Below, piece by piece: positions 42,830 through 50,449 of a stretch of 55,618 bases of DNA. The DNA is from Candidatus Scalindua sp. (GTDB lineage Bacteria; Planctomycetota; Brocadiia; Brocadiales; Scalinduaceae). The notes beneath the pieces are model-generated. The model had not been told where the DNA came from, made no database searches, and worked only from the letters and a program-made list of their open reading frames with translations. A program made the position numbers and the translations under genes. Location: assembly GCA_018670825.1 (NCBI GenBank), contig JABHIW010000119.1, positions 1-55,618 of the forward strand. The letters are read 5' to 3'. Each line of letters begins with the position of its first letter. Within the stretch, counting starts at the first letter, position 1.

Positions 42830-43438
42830 TTATGTTCCTGTTTCGAGGGCTATTTTTTTTCTACCGGAAAAATTGAAAACTTTTTTAAGCAGTTTGAACA
42901 TCTTCTTTAAAAACCAGATGGAAATGATGATAAAAATGGTTACTAACACTGCGGCTACAACAGGATGACATATAATTAAGTATAAAGTTCCTGCCACCGT
43001 TACATCTTCCGTAACACTTGCAATGGAATTGGTAATAGGCTCCGGAGACGCGTTTATCGCCACCCGGGTTGTTGCCTTTGTCAGATGAGACTCAAGGGAG
43101 ATAGTGCCGGTCAGGGTAGCAATGAGAACTTGAACTATCATTCCTGAATCTGCCATAGCGGTATATCCTAACGCCGATGTCGCGAGAGGGCGGATAAAGG
43201 TGTGAACAGAATCCCATAACGAATCAACATAGGGGATCTTGTCCGCGACAAATTCGATACCGAAAAGAGTTAAGGCAATAACGATGACAATAGGGTTCGA
43301 CAGAATATCCAGGTTTTCGGGAAGTTTAATCCACTCCATCCTACTGGCAATCCCTAAACCTGCCATACTCATATAGAGGTTAATCCCGGCTGCCCACGAC
43401 CCGCCTAACAAAAGTCCAATCGAATTAAAAATATCCAT
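42830..43438 (-). CDS. DUF4126 membrane protein
   Basis: A 202-residue protein with about four hydrophobic segments. The family opening GLLLGGSWAAGINLYMSMAGLGIASRM is present, followed by IEFVADKIPYVDSLWDSVHT and ALGYTAMAD. This matches the DUF4126 family of unknown function. TTAAAGAGGAAA-type sequence on the minus strand gives a ribosome binding site. It is a single gene. Confidence 0.85.
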   Translation of the reverse strand: MDIFNSIGLLLGGSWAAGINLYMSMAGLGIASRMEWIKLPENLDILSNPIVIVIALTLFGIEFVADKIPYVDSLWDSVHTFIRPLATSALGYTAMADSGMIVQVLIATLTGTISLESHLTKATTRVAINASPEPITNSIASVTEDVTVAGTLYLIICHPVVAAVLVTIFIIISIWFLKKMFKLLKKVFNFSGRKKIALETGT

Positions 43439-43638
43439 TTCTTTTTCCTCTTTAATTGATTATGGCATTTATAACTATGATTCATGCCGGTTTGTTACTT
43501 TAGTACGTTATGGACTGACACTAAATGCAATGCTCAATATACTAATGCAAATTACTGAAGCAAACGTGTAAAACATATTTAATTATTGTACTAATCAACG
43601 ACTAGCATACGTAAAAACTGTAGTTAAGAAAACAGTCG

Positions 43639-43731
43639 CTATGTTTTTTTGTTCCACCAGAAGAGAGATATTAGGCCAAATGGAAATACCAGAATACAAA
43701 TAGCAATTATAATAATCTTTCGTGACTCCAT
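43639..43731 (-). CDS. 30-residue single-helix membrane peptide
   Basis: The ATG at 43731 follows the strong ribosome binding site AAGGAGG at ideal spacing (6 bp). The peptide is MESRK, then IIIIAICILVFPFGLISLF, then WWNKKT: one membrane helix with a positive N-terminus and a Trp-Trp-Lys end. It lies in a ~580-bp gap otherwise without genes (43439-44021). Small membrane peptides like this often regulate larger membrane proteins, but nothing here names a partner. Confidence 0.6.
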   Translation of the reverse strand: MESRKIIIIAICILVFPFGLISLFWWNKKT

Positions 43732-44021
43732 AATAAACCCTCCTTAATTAAAATTGTTCTTTCAATTTTCTAACTTCCTCTTTGTGTATAGTCTGAAGCT
43801 CTTTCTCTTTTGCAATATAGTAATAAAAAAAGTTCGATTAGTACAGTTTTAGTTTTCGGTTTCCAGCTCTCAATCTATTTTATTTGATCGGTAATACTCC
43901 CCCAATAATTACCTGATAGTATAGTAATGTAGCAGAAAATGAGTTGTAAAGAATTTACAAATTAGAATAAATATACTACAATTCAACATCTAAAATAAAC
44001 TGATTTGTAGAAAGGCATACA

Positions 44022-44675
44022 ATGATATATAAAGCCGTACTTTTTGATCTTGATGGAACGCTGCTTGACTCTATTGAAGATATGGGTGACTCTTTAAATC
44101 GTGTTTTAGTGCAGAGTGGCTTTCCTACTCACGATAGGGATGCTTACTGCCGCTTTGTGGGTGATGGAGCTACTAATCTAATCAACCGTGCGTTACCCGA
44201 AGGCAAGCGAACAGATATGGTTATCCGCTCATGCCTGGAAGCATTTCTGGAAGATTATGATAAGAATTGGAATGTAAAGACAAGGCTTTATGATGGGATT
44301 CCTGAGTTGTTAGATACACTTACTTCCCGAGGGCTGAAGATATCAGTACTCTCTAATAAGCCGCATAGATATACACTGAAATGCATGGATGGTTTTCTGT
44401 CTGATTGGGATTTTGATGTGGTCTTTGGTCAGCGTGATGACGTACCCAGGAAGCCGGACCCGGCAGGCGCGCTGGAGATTGCAGAGCAACTGGACATTTC
44501 ACCTTCAGATTTCCTTTATCTCGGAGATACTGAGACTGACATGAAGACCTCTATAGATGCAGGAATGTTTCCGGTAGGGGTGCTTTGGGGTTTTCGATCA
44601 GCGGAGAAATTAAAGGAGAGCGGGGCAAAAGAACTGATTAAAAGACCATTGGAAGCTCTTGACCTTCTGGGCTGA
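44022..44675 (+). CDS. gph: Phosphoglycolate phosphatase (HAD family)
   Basis: A 217-residue HAD-superfamily phosphatase. Motif I is FDLDGTLLDS (nucleophile Asp), motif II VLSNKPH, motif III RKPDPAGA, motif IV YLGDTETDM. The cap region and size fit Gph, which clears 2-phosphoglycolate, though pyrophosphatase PpaX and others share the motifs. GAAAGG upstream of ATG 44022 is a weak ribosome binding site. It is convergent with the PGK-like gene. Confidence 0.85.
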   Translation: MIYKAVLFDLDGTLLDSIEDMGDSLNRVLVQSGFPTHDRDAYCRFVGDGATNLINRALPEGKRTDMVIRSCLEAFLEDYDKNWNVKTRLYDGIPELLDTLTSRGLKISVLSNKPHRYTLKCMDGFLSDWDFDVVFGQRDDVPRKPDPAGALEIAEQLDISPSDFLYLGDTETDMKTSIDAGMFPVGVLWGFRSAEKLKESGAKELIKRPLEALDLLG

Positions 44676-44753
44676 AGATGCTTATTACATTTAGGCAGGA
44701 TTAATAGGGGCTTTTCTAAATTCTTAATGAATAGAGGGGAACCACCCCTTAAT

Positions 44754-44774
44754 CCCCTCCTTCCCAAGGAGGGG
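44754..44774. repeat. Single hairpin repeat
   Basis: CCCCTCCTT-CCC-AAGGAGGGG lies between convergent gph and pgk-like genes, just after GAGGGGAACCACCCCTTAA. Similar CCCCTCCTT hairpins are common intergenic repeats. No T run follows. Confidence 0.5.
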
Positions 44775-44858
44775 AAACAAGTCCATACACTTTTTAATTT
44801 TTGTGATCTGTATTTATTCTGCAGAAATTTGTGTCCATATAGGTAATCCTTCTTTTCT

Positions 44859-46121
44859 TTATCTGCATGATAAAGCTCTGAGTCCGGGCAGGTCTCCTTC
44901 GTTTGCAATGTATTGCAACATGCCATTCCCGGCATTACACTGATCACCAAGTTTTTCAGCATCAATCTTGAACTCTTTTGAAAACAGATTAAATCCATGA
45001 TTTACTTCTCCGCCGCCATAAACTCTGAAAGCCTGCTCATTTTCAAGAAAGATCCTTGCCACTTGATAAGTTCCAAACCTGAAAGATCTGTTCTCTATTA
45101 AGCCAAAGGGGCCGTTCGCAAGCATAGTTTTTATGCCCTTTTGTTCTATTTTTTCTTTGTACAATTTCATGGTTTCAGGGCCATTATCTAACGCTTCCTC
45201 ATTCGCGTGAATTTCTTCATTTTTTAAAAAGTTTACGTATCGTAAATTACTTACTTTTTGCTTATCCTTGCTCTTCATCTCCCCTACCCTGACGTCTACA
45301 GGTATATGGATTTTATCTCGAAAATCATTCATCAATTTGTGGATTATATCATCAAAGCCGGAATCTAATTTTGATCCGCCGATATTATAATTCTGGGATT
45401 TTAGAAATGGATTTCTCATCGCACCACCGATGAAAATCTCAAAACCCTTTTCCAGTAATTTCTGCAAAGCTCCAATTTTATCCTTTACCTTAAACCCACC
45501 CAGAAATGCGGCAGCAGGAAGTTCCGGTTTGATAAGTTTTTCCATACGGTTTATTTCTTCCTTCAATAAAAAACCGATAGCGGTATTTTTGCTTAATTGG
45601 GGTAAATAAGATACGGACGCGTCTCCATTTTGGCAGACAGATAAGGCATCATTGACATAAAGATCAAAATAAGAAGAGAGGTGTTTTGCAAATTCCAGTT
45701 TTTCATTCTCAACTCTGGATTGTTCCCCTTTTTCATATCTTAAGTTCTGGAGTAGCAGTATATGCCCCTGGGGTAAGTTGTTGATGCATCCATTTACCTC
45801 TTCTCCAATACTTGTATCAATAAATGATATTTTATCTCCATAAATTTTTTTTAGATATCTAAAGATTATTTCTGCATCTGTGTCCGGGTAGTTGTGGATC
45901 AGCTCTTTTCTAGAATCAGCTTCATCCGGTTTTGGTCTGCCAACATGGGTACCTAATATAATTCTGGCACCTTTATTCGCTAAGTAGTCAATGGTGGTAT
46001 GGTGGGCCTTGATCTTTGAATCATCAAGAACCTTTTTGTTTACTATTGGTGCATTAAAATCTGTCCGCAGGAACACTCTTTTATTACTGACATTAAACTG
46101 ATTAAGTAGTTTATAGTTCAT
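44859..46121 (-). CDS. pgk: Highly divergent phosphoglycerate kinase paralogue
   Basis: A 420-residue protein with the PGK fold along its whole length but strongly altered motifs. FLRTDFNAP stands for RVDFNVP, LGTHVGRPKP for SHLGRP, LLLQNLRYEKGE for LLENLRF, and FLGGFKVKDKIGAL for GGAKVSDKI. YVNDALSVCQNGDASV stands for DAFGTAHRAHAS, so the His-Arg pair of the basic patch is lost. DNGPETMKLY, ANGPFGLIE and YGGGEVNHGF stand for the nucleotide-site motifs. The C-terminus GMLQYIANEGDLPGLRAL keeps the LPG-xAL end. It probably still binds nucleotide; phosphoglycerate kinase activity is doubtful. It lies downstream of the DUF364 gene. Confidence 0.75.
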   Translation of the reverse strand: MNYKLLNQFNVSNKRVFLRTDFNAPIVNKKVLDDSKIKAHHTTIDYLANKGARIILGTHVGRPKPDEADSRKELIHNYPDTDAEIIFRYLKKIYGDKISFIDTSIGEEVNGCINNLPQGHILLLQNLRYEKGEQSRVENEKLEFAKHLSSYFDLYVNDALSVCQNGDASVSYLPQLSKNTAIGFLLKEEINRMEKLIKPELPAAAFLGGFKVKDKIGALQKLLEKGFEIFIGGAMRNPFLKSQNYNIGGSKLDSGFDDIIHKLMNDFRDKIHIPVDVRVGEMKSKDKQKVSNLRYVNFLKNEEIHANEEALDNGPETMKLYKEKIEQKGIKTMLANGPFGLIENRSFRFGTYQVARIFLENEQAFRVYGGGEVNHGFNLFSKEFKIDAEKLGDQCNAGNGMLQYIANEGDLPGLRALSCR

Positions 46122-46258
46122 TTTGTTGGTTTAGTGAGAATGCCTTGCTTTTTGACGGGATTTACAAGATCTGATTCTGTTTGATGGTGGGCAGCTTTCA
46201 TCCTAGTTTATCCTGTGGTTCCTGTCAAATATTTTTCCTTCATGTAACCGTTTTTACA

Positions 46259-47113
46259 TTATTTAACAGGAATTATTTCGTTACGCATTATTACCTTATC
46301 AGCACATGTATCAAAAAAGTCATATCCGGAGCCCGCCTCACCAATAAGGTGTATCATCCGTGCCGCGTCGGTAATCCTTACTCCTCCCATAACGGTTACC
46401 CCTCTTTTAAAGAGCGGTTCAGGATAGATACTTGCCGTGGGACCAACTACAACTATCTCGTTTGCTTTTTCTGCAAGATCCAGTATCGGACCGAGTGTGT
46501 GATTTATGAGTGTAACACCAGTAATAATTAATATATTTGCCTGAGGTATTATCTCCTCAAGTCGGTCTGCTGATTCTATCTTGAATGTATCATCCTTGCC
46601 GACAACCTTCGGATTTTTTTCAATTACAAATAGTTTTTCCGTAATTTCACTGATTTTCTTGATAAAGGGAGTAAAGGCACCCACCATTGCGACAGTATCA
46701 TTGCAGGTGATATCTATCAGCTCAAGGGCGTTACCGTATGCTGTCGGTTTATATTTGCAATTATCGTCAGCAAGCAGGACGGCAGAAAGCGCGTTTAATG
46801 TTGCCATACCAACGGCCGCTTTAAGGGCATTGTCATCAAGCGCATAATCCATGAGCTCGGTTATCTCCTTGTTAAGCAGTTCTCCTGCTGCTGGCATCTT
46901 TGCGTGTGATCGCGGACAGCATACCGCCTCCGGTATTTCCTGAACAGGTGTGTATGACATACCCGCATGTCCGCTCCTTAAAACAACGCCAGTATAAAAT
47001 ACACCTATACGGAGTTCTTTTGGTGTTATATTTAATTGATTTATTACGCTTGAATCCTTAATAAAGTCTATCAATTCCCTCGTAATAGACTTCCCTTTTT
47101 TTATATCCTGCAT
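46259..47113 (-). CDS. DUF364/DUF4213 putative metal-chelate protein
   Basis: A 284-residue protein of the DUF364 group, whose structural members are thought to handle metal chelates. LRIGVFYTGVVLRSG and GMSYTPV form the N-terminal DUF4213-like part, AVGMATLNALSAVLL the connecting helix, and NILIITGVTLINHTL, VVVGPTASIYPEPLFKRG and VTVMGGVRITD the DUF364 core. The true function is unknown. A decayed copy of its N-terminal part lies at 48196-48345. An HD-GYP gene lies 49 bp upstream on the same strand. Confidence 0.82.
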   Translation of the reverse strand: MQDIKKGKSITRELIDFIKDSSVINQLNITPKELRIGVFYTGVVLRSGHAGMSYTPVQEIPEAVCCPRSHAKMPAAGELLNKEITELMDYALDDNALKAAVGMATLNALSAVLLADDNCKYKPTAYGNALELIDITCNDTVAMVGAFTPFIKKISEITEKLFVIEKNPKVVGKDDTFKIESADRLEEIIPQANILIITGVTLINHTLGPILDLAEKANEIVVVGPTASIYPEPLFKRGVTVMGGVRITDAARMIHLIGEAGSGYDFFDTCADKVIMRNEIIPVK

Positions 47114-47162
47114 TTTTGTTTACACTCCTTAAATATACAAATTAAATAAGATACAAATTTTG

Positions 47163-48167
47163 TCAGGTATCCCATTTATATGGTTTTCTTTGGGTCTTAC
47201 GTGGATCGTATGGTCCTAAAAATTGTATAAATTCCATAAAAAGCTCGGAATCAAAGCAGTTAAGCATGGTCTCTTTCATTTGCACAAGAGCGTTGAATGG
47301 CCTTATTGCATCTGAATACGATCTTTTTGAAGTTAATGCATCGTATACATCTATAATACGGGAAATCTTTCCACATAGATGGATCTTATCTTTATTCAGA
47401 CCATATGGATAACCAGTACCATCATTATTTTCATGATGCTGTATGGTTACAATACGTTCCTCTTTAAACTCAGTACCTGTTTCATCCAAAATCTCTGCTC
47501 CATATTCAGGGTGTTTCTTTATGATTTCGAATTCCTCTGTTGTCAATTTTCCCTCTTTATTCAGGATATCAGTGCTTATCTTTGTCTTGCCAACATCATG
47601 TAAGAGTATACCTGCACAAAGTCCCTTTAAGTTTGTTACTCCCAAACCAATCTTCTGCCCAAACAAAGTTCCTATGGCTGAAACATTCACAGAATGAGTA
47701 TAAGTATTATATTCATGGATTGCTATCTTAAGCAGACTTTGTGCGGCTTTAGTGTCAAGAAGGACGTAATCGACCATGTTGTGAGCAAACGCCTTAGTTC
47801 TGTCAATACTTCCGGATCGCGGATCTTCAAAGAGATCTTTGACCAGATTAGTGGCAGCACCATGCACGATTTTTGTTTTTTCGTCAGGAGGAATACTTGT
47901 GTCGGATATGATATGGTGGAAATTTTTCTCCAGGTAATCATAAAAAGTTTGCTGTTCCTCTTTTTTTATAAAAAGGCTTTTAATCTGCTGTGCCACTAAT
48001 ATTGATTTTTTAGCCTCGTCAAAGACGGCATCTCTCCTGCAATATAATACATATCTGACCTCACTCTTCGTCTCAGCAAGTAAATAAATATCACAGCCAA
48101 TCGTAGTATTCGTTTTCAAACTATTAGGACTGATTGGTACAAAATTTGGTGGTATATTGGATTCCAT
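47163..48167 (-). CDS. HD-GYP domain phosphodiesterase
   Basis: A 334-residue protein with an HD-GYP domain, the family that degrades cyclic di-GMP. The HD doublet is His190-Asp191 in LLHDVGKTKIS and the GYP motif is at 252-254 in HHENNDGTGYPYGLN; DVYDALTSKRSY follows. The N-terminal ~100 residues (TIGCDIYLLAE, VLYCRRDAVFDE) are shared with the second copy at 48902-49900 but not recognised otherwise. No receiver or membrane segment is seen, so it should be cytoplasmic. It forms a tandem duplication with the next HD-GYP gene. Confidence 0.9.
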   Translation of the reverse strand: MESNIPPNFVPISPNSLKTNTTIGCDIYLLAETKSEVRYVLYCRRDAVFDEAKKSILVAQQIKSLFIKKEEQQTFYDYLEKNFHHIISDTSIPPDEKTKIVHGAATNLVKDLFEDPRSGSIDRTKAFAHNMVDYVLLDTKAAQSLLKIAIHEYNTYTHSVNVSAIGTLFGQKIGLGVTNLKGLCAGILLHDVGKTKISTDILNKEGKLTTEEFEIIKKHPEYGAEILDETGTEFKEERIVTIQHHENNDGTGYPYGLNKDKIHLCGKISRIIDVYDALTSKRSYSDAIRPFNALVQMKETMLNCFDSELFMEFIQFLGPYDPRKTQRKPYKWDT

Positions 48168-48195
48168 ACGATATTCTCACTTTGAATTTATTGTC

Positions 48196-48345
48196 AGGGA
48201 ATACTAATCCATGAGCTCAGTTATCCCCTTGTAAAACAGTTCTTCTGCTGCCAAGCAACTTTGCGTGTGGTTGCGGATAGCGACCGTTTCCGGTATTTTA
48301 TGAACGGGTGTGTATGACTTACCTGCATGTCCGCATTGTAATTTT
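48196..48345 (-). pseudogene. Decayed fragment of a DUF364 gene
   Basis: The DNA closely follows the part of the DUF364 gene at about 46840-46985, with runs such as GTGTGTATGAC and GCATGTCCGC in the same order. Indels and changes break the frame. It is on the same strand as the intact copy and marks the second unit of a tandem duplication of the DUF364/HD-GYP pair. Confidence 0.7.
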
Positions 48346-48637
48346 ATGATTATCAAGCGTAAATTTAACCCCCTTAATGTAAAAATGCAAATAAAATACT
48401 ATGGTAAATTCATGGTTTTTAGTTAGATAAGTTTTACTGTTATCAATTAACATCAATTATATCCCATTGTGGGAAGGTTGACTATTCATATCCGGTAGAC
48501 AGAAAAACGAGAGACTTCCATTTAAGTACTGACGGGTGTCATTTTACAGGAGAAGATGGGCAGTAGAGGGGAGATGGGGGCGATTTAGAGGCTTGATTAA
48601 AATATGAACATCGGGAAAGGTTTTTATTAACCTCTTT

Positions 48638-48900
48638 TTACCCGGATAGTAGTATGTTACCTTTGCCTTCCCCAGTTGACCACAAGGTCCCTGTTCTTTC
48701 AATATTTCCCGTTCTCGGACTATTAAAGAGGTCTTTAATAAGATTTCTAGCGGCACTATGCACAATTTTTGCCTTCTCATCAGAAGGAATTTGTGCATCA
48801 GTTATGATCTCTTGAGAATTACTTTCTACGTATTCATAATATTTCTTCTGATATCACGTTCTAATAAAAAGCCTGCTGATATTTTTTCTAACAGTTTTTC
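48638..48900 (-). pseudogene. Decayed fragment of an HD-GYP gene
   Basis: The minus strand encodes YYEYVESNSQEIITDAQIP, then SDEKAKIVHSAARNLIKDLF and NSPRTGNIERTG. This matches residues 73-125 of both intact HD-GYP proteins. A frameshift interrupts it near 48850 (the preceding EKLLEKISAGFLLE is in another frame), and the text diverges after NIERTG into a stop at 48638. The HD and GYP motifs are missing. It abuts the stop of the next HD-GYP gene. Confidence 0.8.
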
Positions 48901-48901
48901 G

Positions 48902-49900
48902 CTATGCGTAGATGTACGTCCTTTGTTCTTTACGTGGATCGTAAGGCCCTAAAAATTGTATAAACTCTTTAAACAGTTCTTTGTCAAAGCAATGTAACAT
49001 TTTTTTATTCATCTCCACAATGGCAGCGAAAGGTCTTACCGCATCTGCATACGATCTTTTCGTGGTTAATGCGTCGTATACATCTATTATACGTGCGATT
49101 TTACCGGATAGATGGATCTCTCCCGTATTAAGTCCATTCGGGTAACCGGATCCGTCATCGTTCTCATGGTGCTGTAAAGTTATTATAAGCTCCTCTTTAA
49201 ACTCAATACCTGTTTCATTTAAAATTTCTGCCCCTAATTCAGGGTGTTTTTTCATTATTTCAATTTCCTCTTTAGTCAATTTTCCCTTTTTATTCAAGAT
49301 ATCAGTGCTTATCCTGGTCTTGCCTATATCATGTAAGAGTATGCCGGAACAAAAGCCTTTCAGGTCATCTTCTTCCAAGCCTATGCTCTTTGCAAACAAA
49401 GTCCCAACGCTTGCTACGTTTACAGAATGTGTATAAGTATAATATTCATGTACTGCAATCTTAAGTAGGCTATGTGCGGCATGGCTATCCTTCAGGACGA
49501 AATCAACCATGTTATAAGCGAACGTCTTAGTCCTTTCGATGCTTCCGCTTCGCGGATCATTAAATAGGTCTTTTACAAGGTTTGTAGCGGCGCTATGTAC
49601 AATCTTCGTTTTTTCGTCGGAAGAAAGTCTCGTATCAGATATAATATTTTGAAAATTAGTTTCCAGGTATTCATAATATTTCTGCTGGTCATCTTTCTTA
49701 ATGAAGAGACGGCTGATATTTTTTTCCAGCAGCATTTCGCTTTTACTATTTTCAAATACAGCGTCTCCTCTGCAATACAAAATATATCGGCTGCCTGCAC
49801 TGCCTTTTACAAGCAAGTAAAGGTCACAGCCAATTTTTGTATCCGCTCTCAAACTACTCGAATCAATGGGGAAATAATCTGGTGATTTTTCTAATTCCAT
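48902..49900 (-). CDS. HD-GYP domain phosphodiesterase, second copy
   Basis: A 332-residue paralogue of the protein at 47163-48167, similar along its whole length. It carries LLHDIGKTRISTDILNKKGK for the HD site and QHHENDDGSGYPNGLN for the GYP site, and ends RKEQRTYIYA. It should hydrolyse cyclic di-GMP. The closeness of the copies suggests a fairly recent duplication with divided or redundant roles. Upstream lies a hairpin TTTAGTGT / ACACTAAA (49919-49940). Confidence 0.9.
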   Translation of the reverse strand: MELEKSPDYFPIDSSSLRADTKIGCDLYLLVKGSAGSRYILYCRGDAVFENSKSEMLLEKNISRLFIKKDDQQKYYEYLETNFQNIISDTRLSSDEKTKIVHSAATNLVKDLFNDPRSGSIERTKTFAYNMVDFVLKDSHAAHSLLKIAVHEYYTYTHSVNVASVGTLFAKSIGLEEDDLKGFCSGILLHDIGKTRISTDILNKKGKLTKEEIEIMKKHPELGAEILNETGIEFKEELIITLQHHENDDGSGYPNGLNTGEIHLSGKIARIIDVYDALTTKRSYADAVRPFAAIVEMNKKMLHCFDKELFKEFIQFLGPYDPRKEQRTYIYA

Positions 49901-50449
49901 TTATTAACTTTAAATAAATTTAGTGTCAGAAAACACTAAACCGTAATTTTATCAAATCTTCCTGTCCTTGAAAGACCGCCTGGTTTTTATACAGGATGTG
50001 TAAAATTCGCAATATGGATGCCAAAAAGCCATTTGATCTATTTGTCAAACATTCGCAATAAAAGTATTACTTGGAGGGAACGATACCGGTGTATACGTTA
50101 TAAACTTTTCTGCTTTATTACGTAAATATTTGTATAAAAAATGCTTAGAAGTAGGTGTCTGTCAAATTCCCATTGTAAATTCTACTTGTATATTAAAGAA
50201 AGAACTCTCCTTTTAGTTGCATAAAATTATGATAAAAGTCAAGTTTTTGTAGGAAATGATAGCCATTGGAATTACCTTGACATTACATAAGTACTAAAAT
50301 AGACTACAAACCGTATAAAATCTTCACAGTTGCACTTCGTTTAAATTAGTCTCCAACATTTATTTACTACAGCAAACACTATAACAATCACGCAGAGTAT
50401 TGGTGATTAAATAGCATGATTTTTCAAACCCTCCAAAATAAGAAACAAT
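49901..50449. other. Long intergenic region before the asmA-cvpA-recA cluster
   Basis: No supportable gene was found. It holds a short hairpin at 49919-49940 upstream of the HD-GYP gene and a candidate sigma-70-type promoter near 50277. The rest is AT-rich. Confidence 0.5.
50277..50305 (+). promoter_or_regulatory. Candidate promoter for asmA-cvpA-recA
   Basis: TTGACA (50277-50282), a 17-bp spacer, then TAGACT (50300-50305) as a 4/6 match to TATAAT. It lies about 145 bp upstream of the AsmA-like start. No LexA-type box was recognised nearby. Confidence 0.35.

Noticed and set aside
46181-46531. 116-codon plus-strand frame near the DUF364 gene
   Set aside because: Mostly antisense to the DUF364 gene; no ribosome binding site or motifs.
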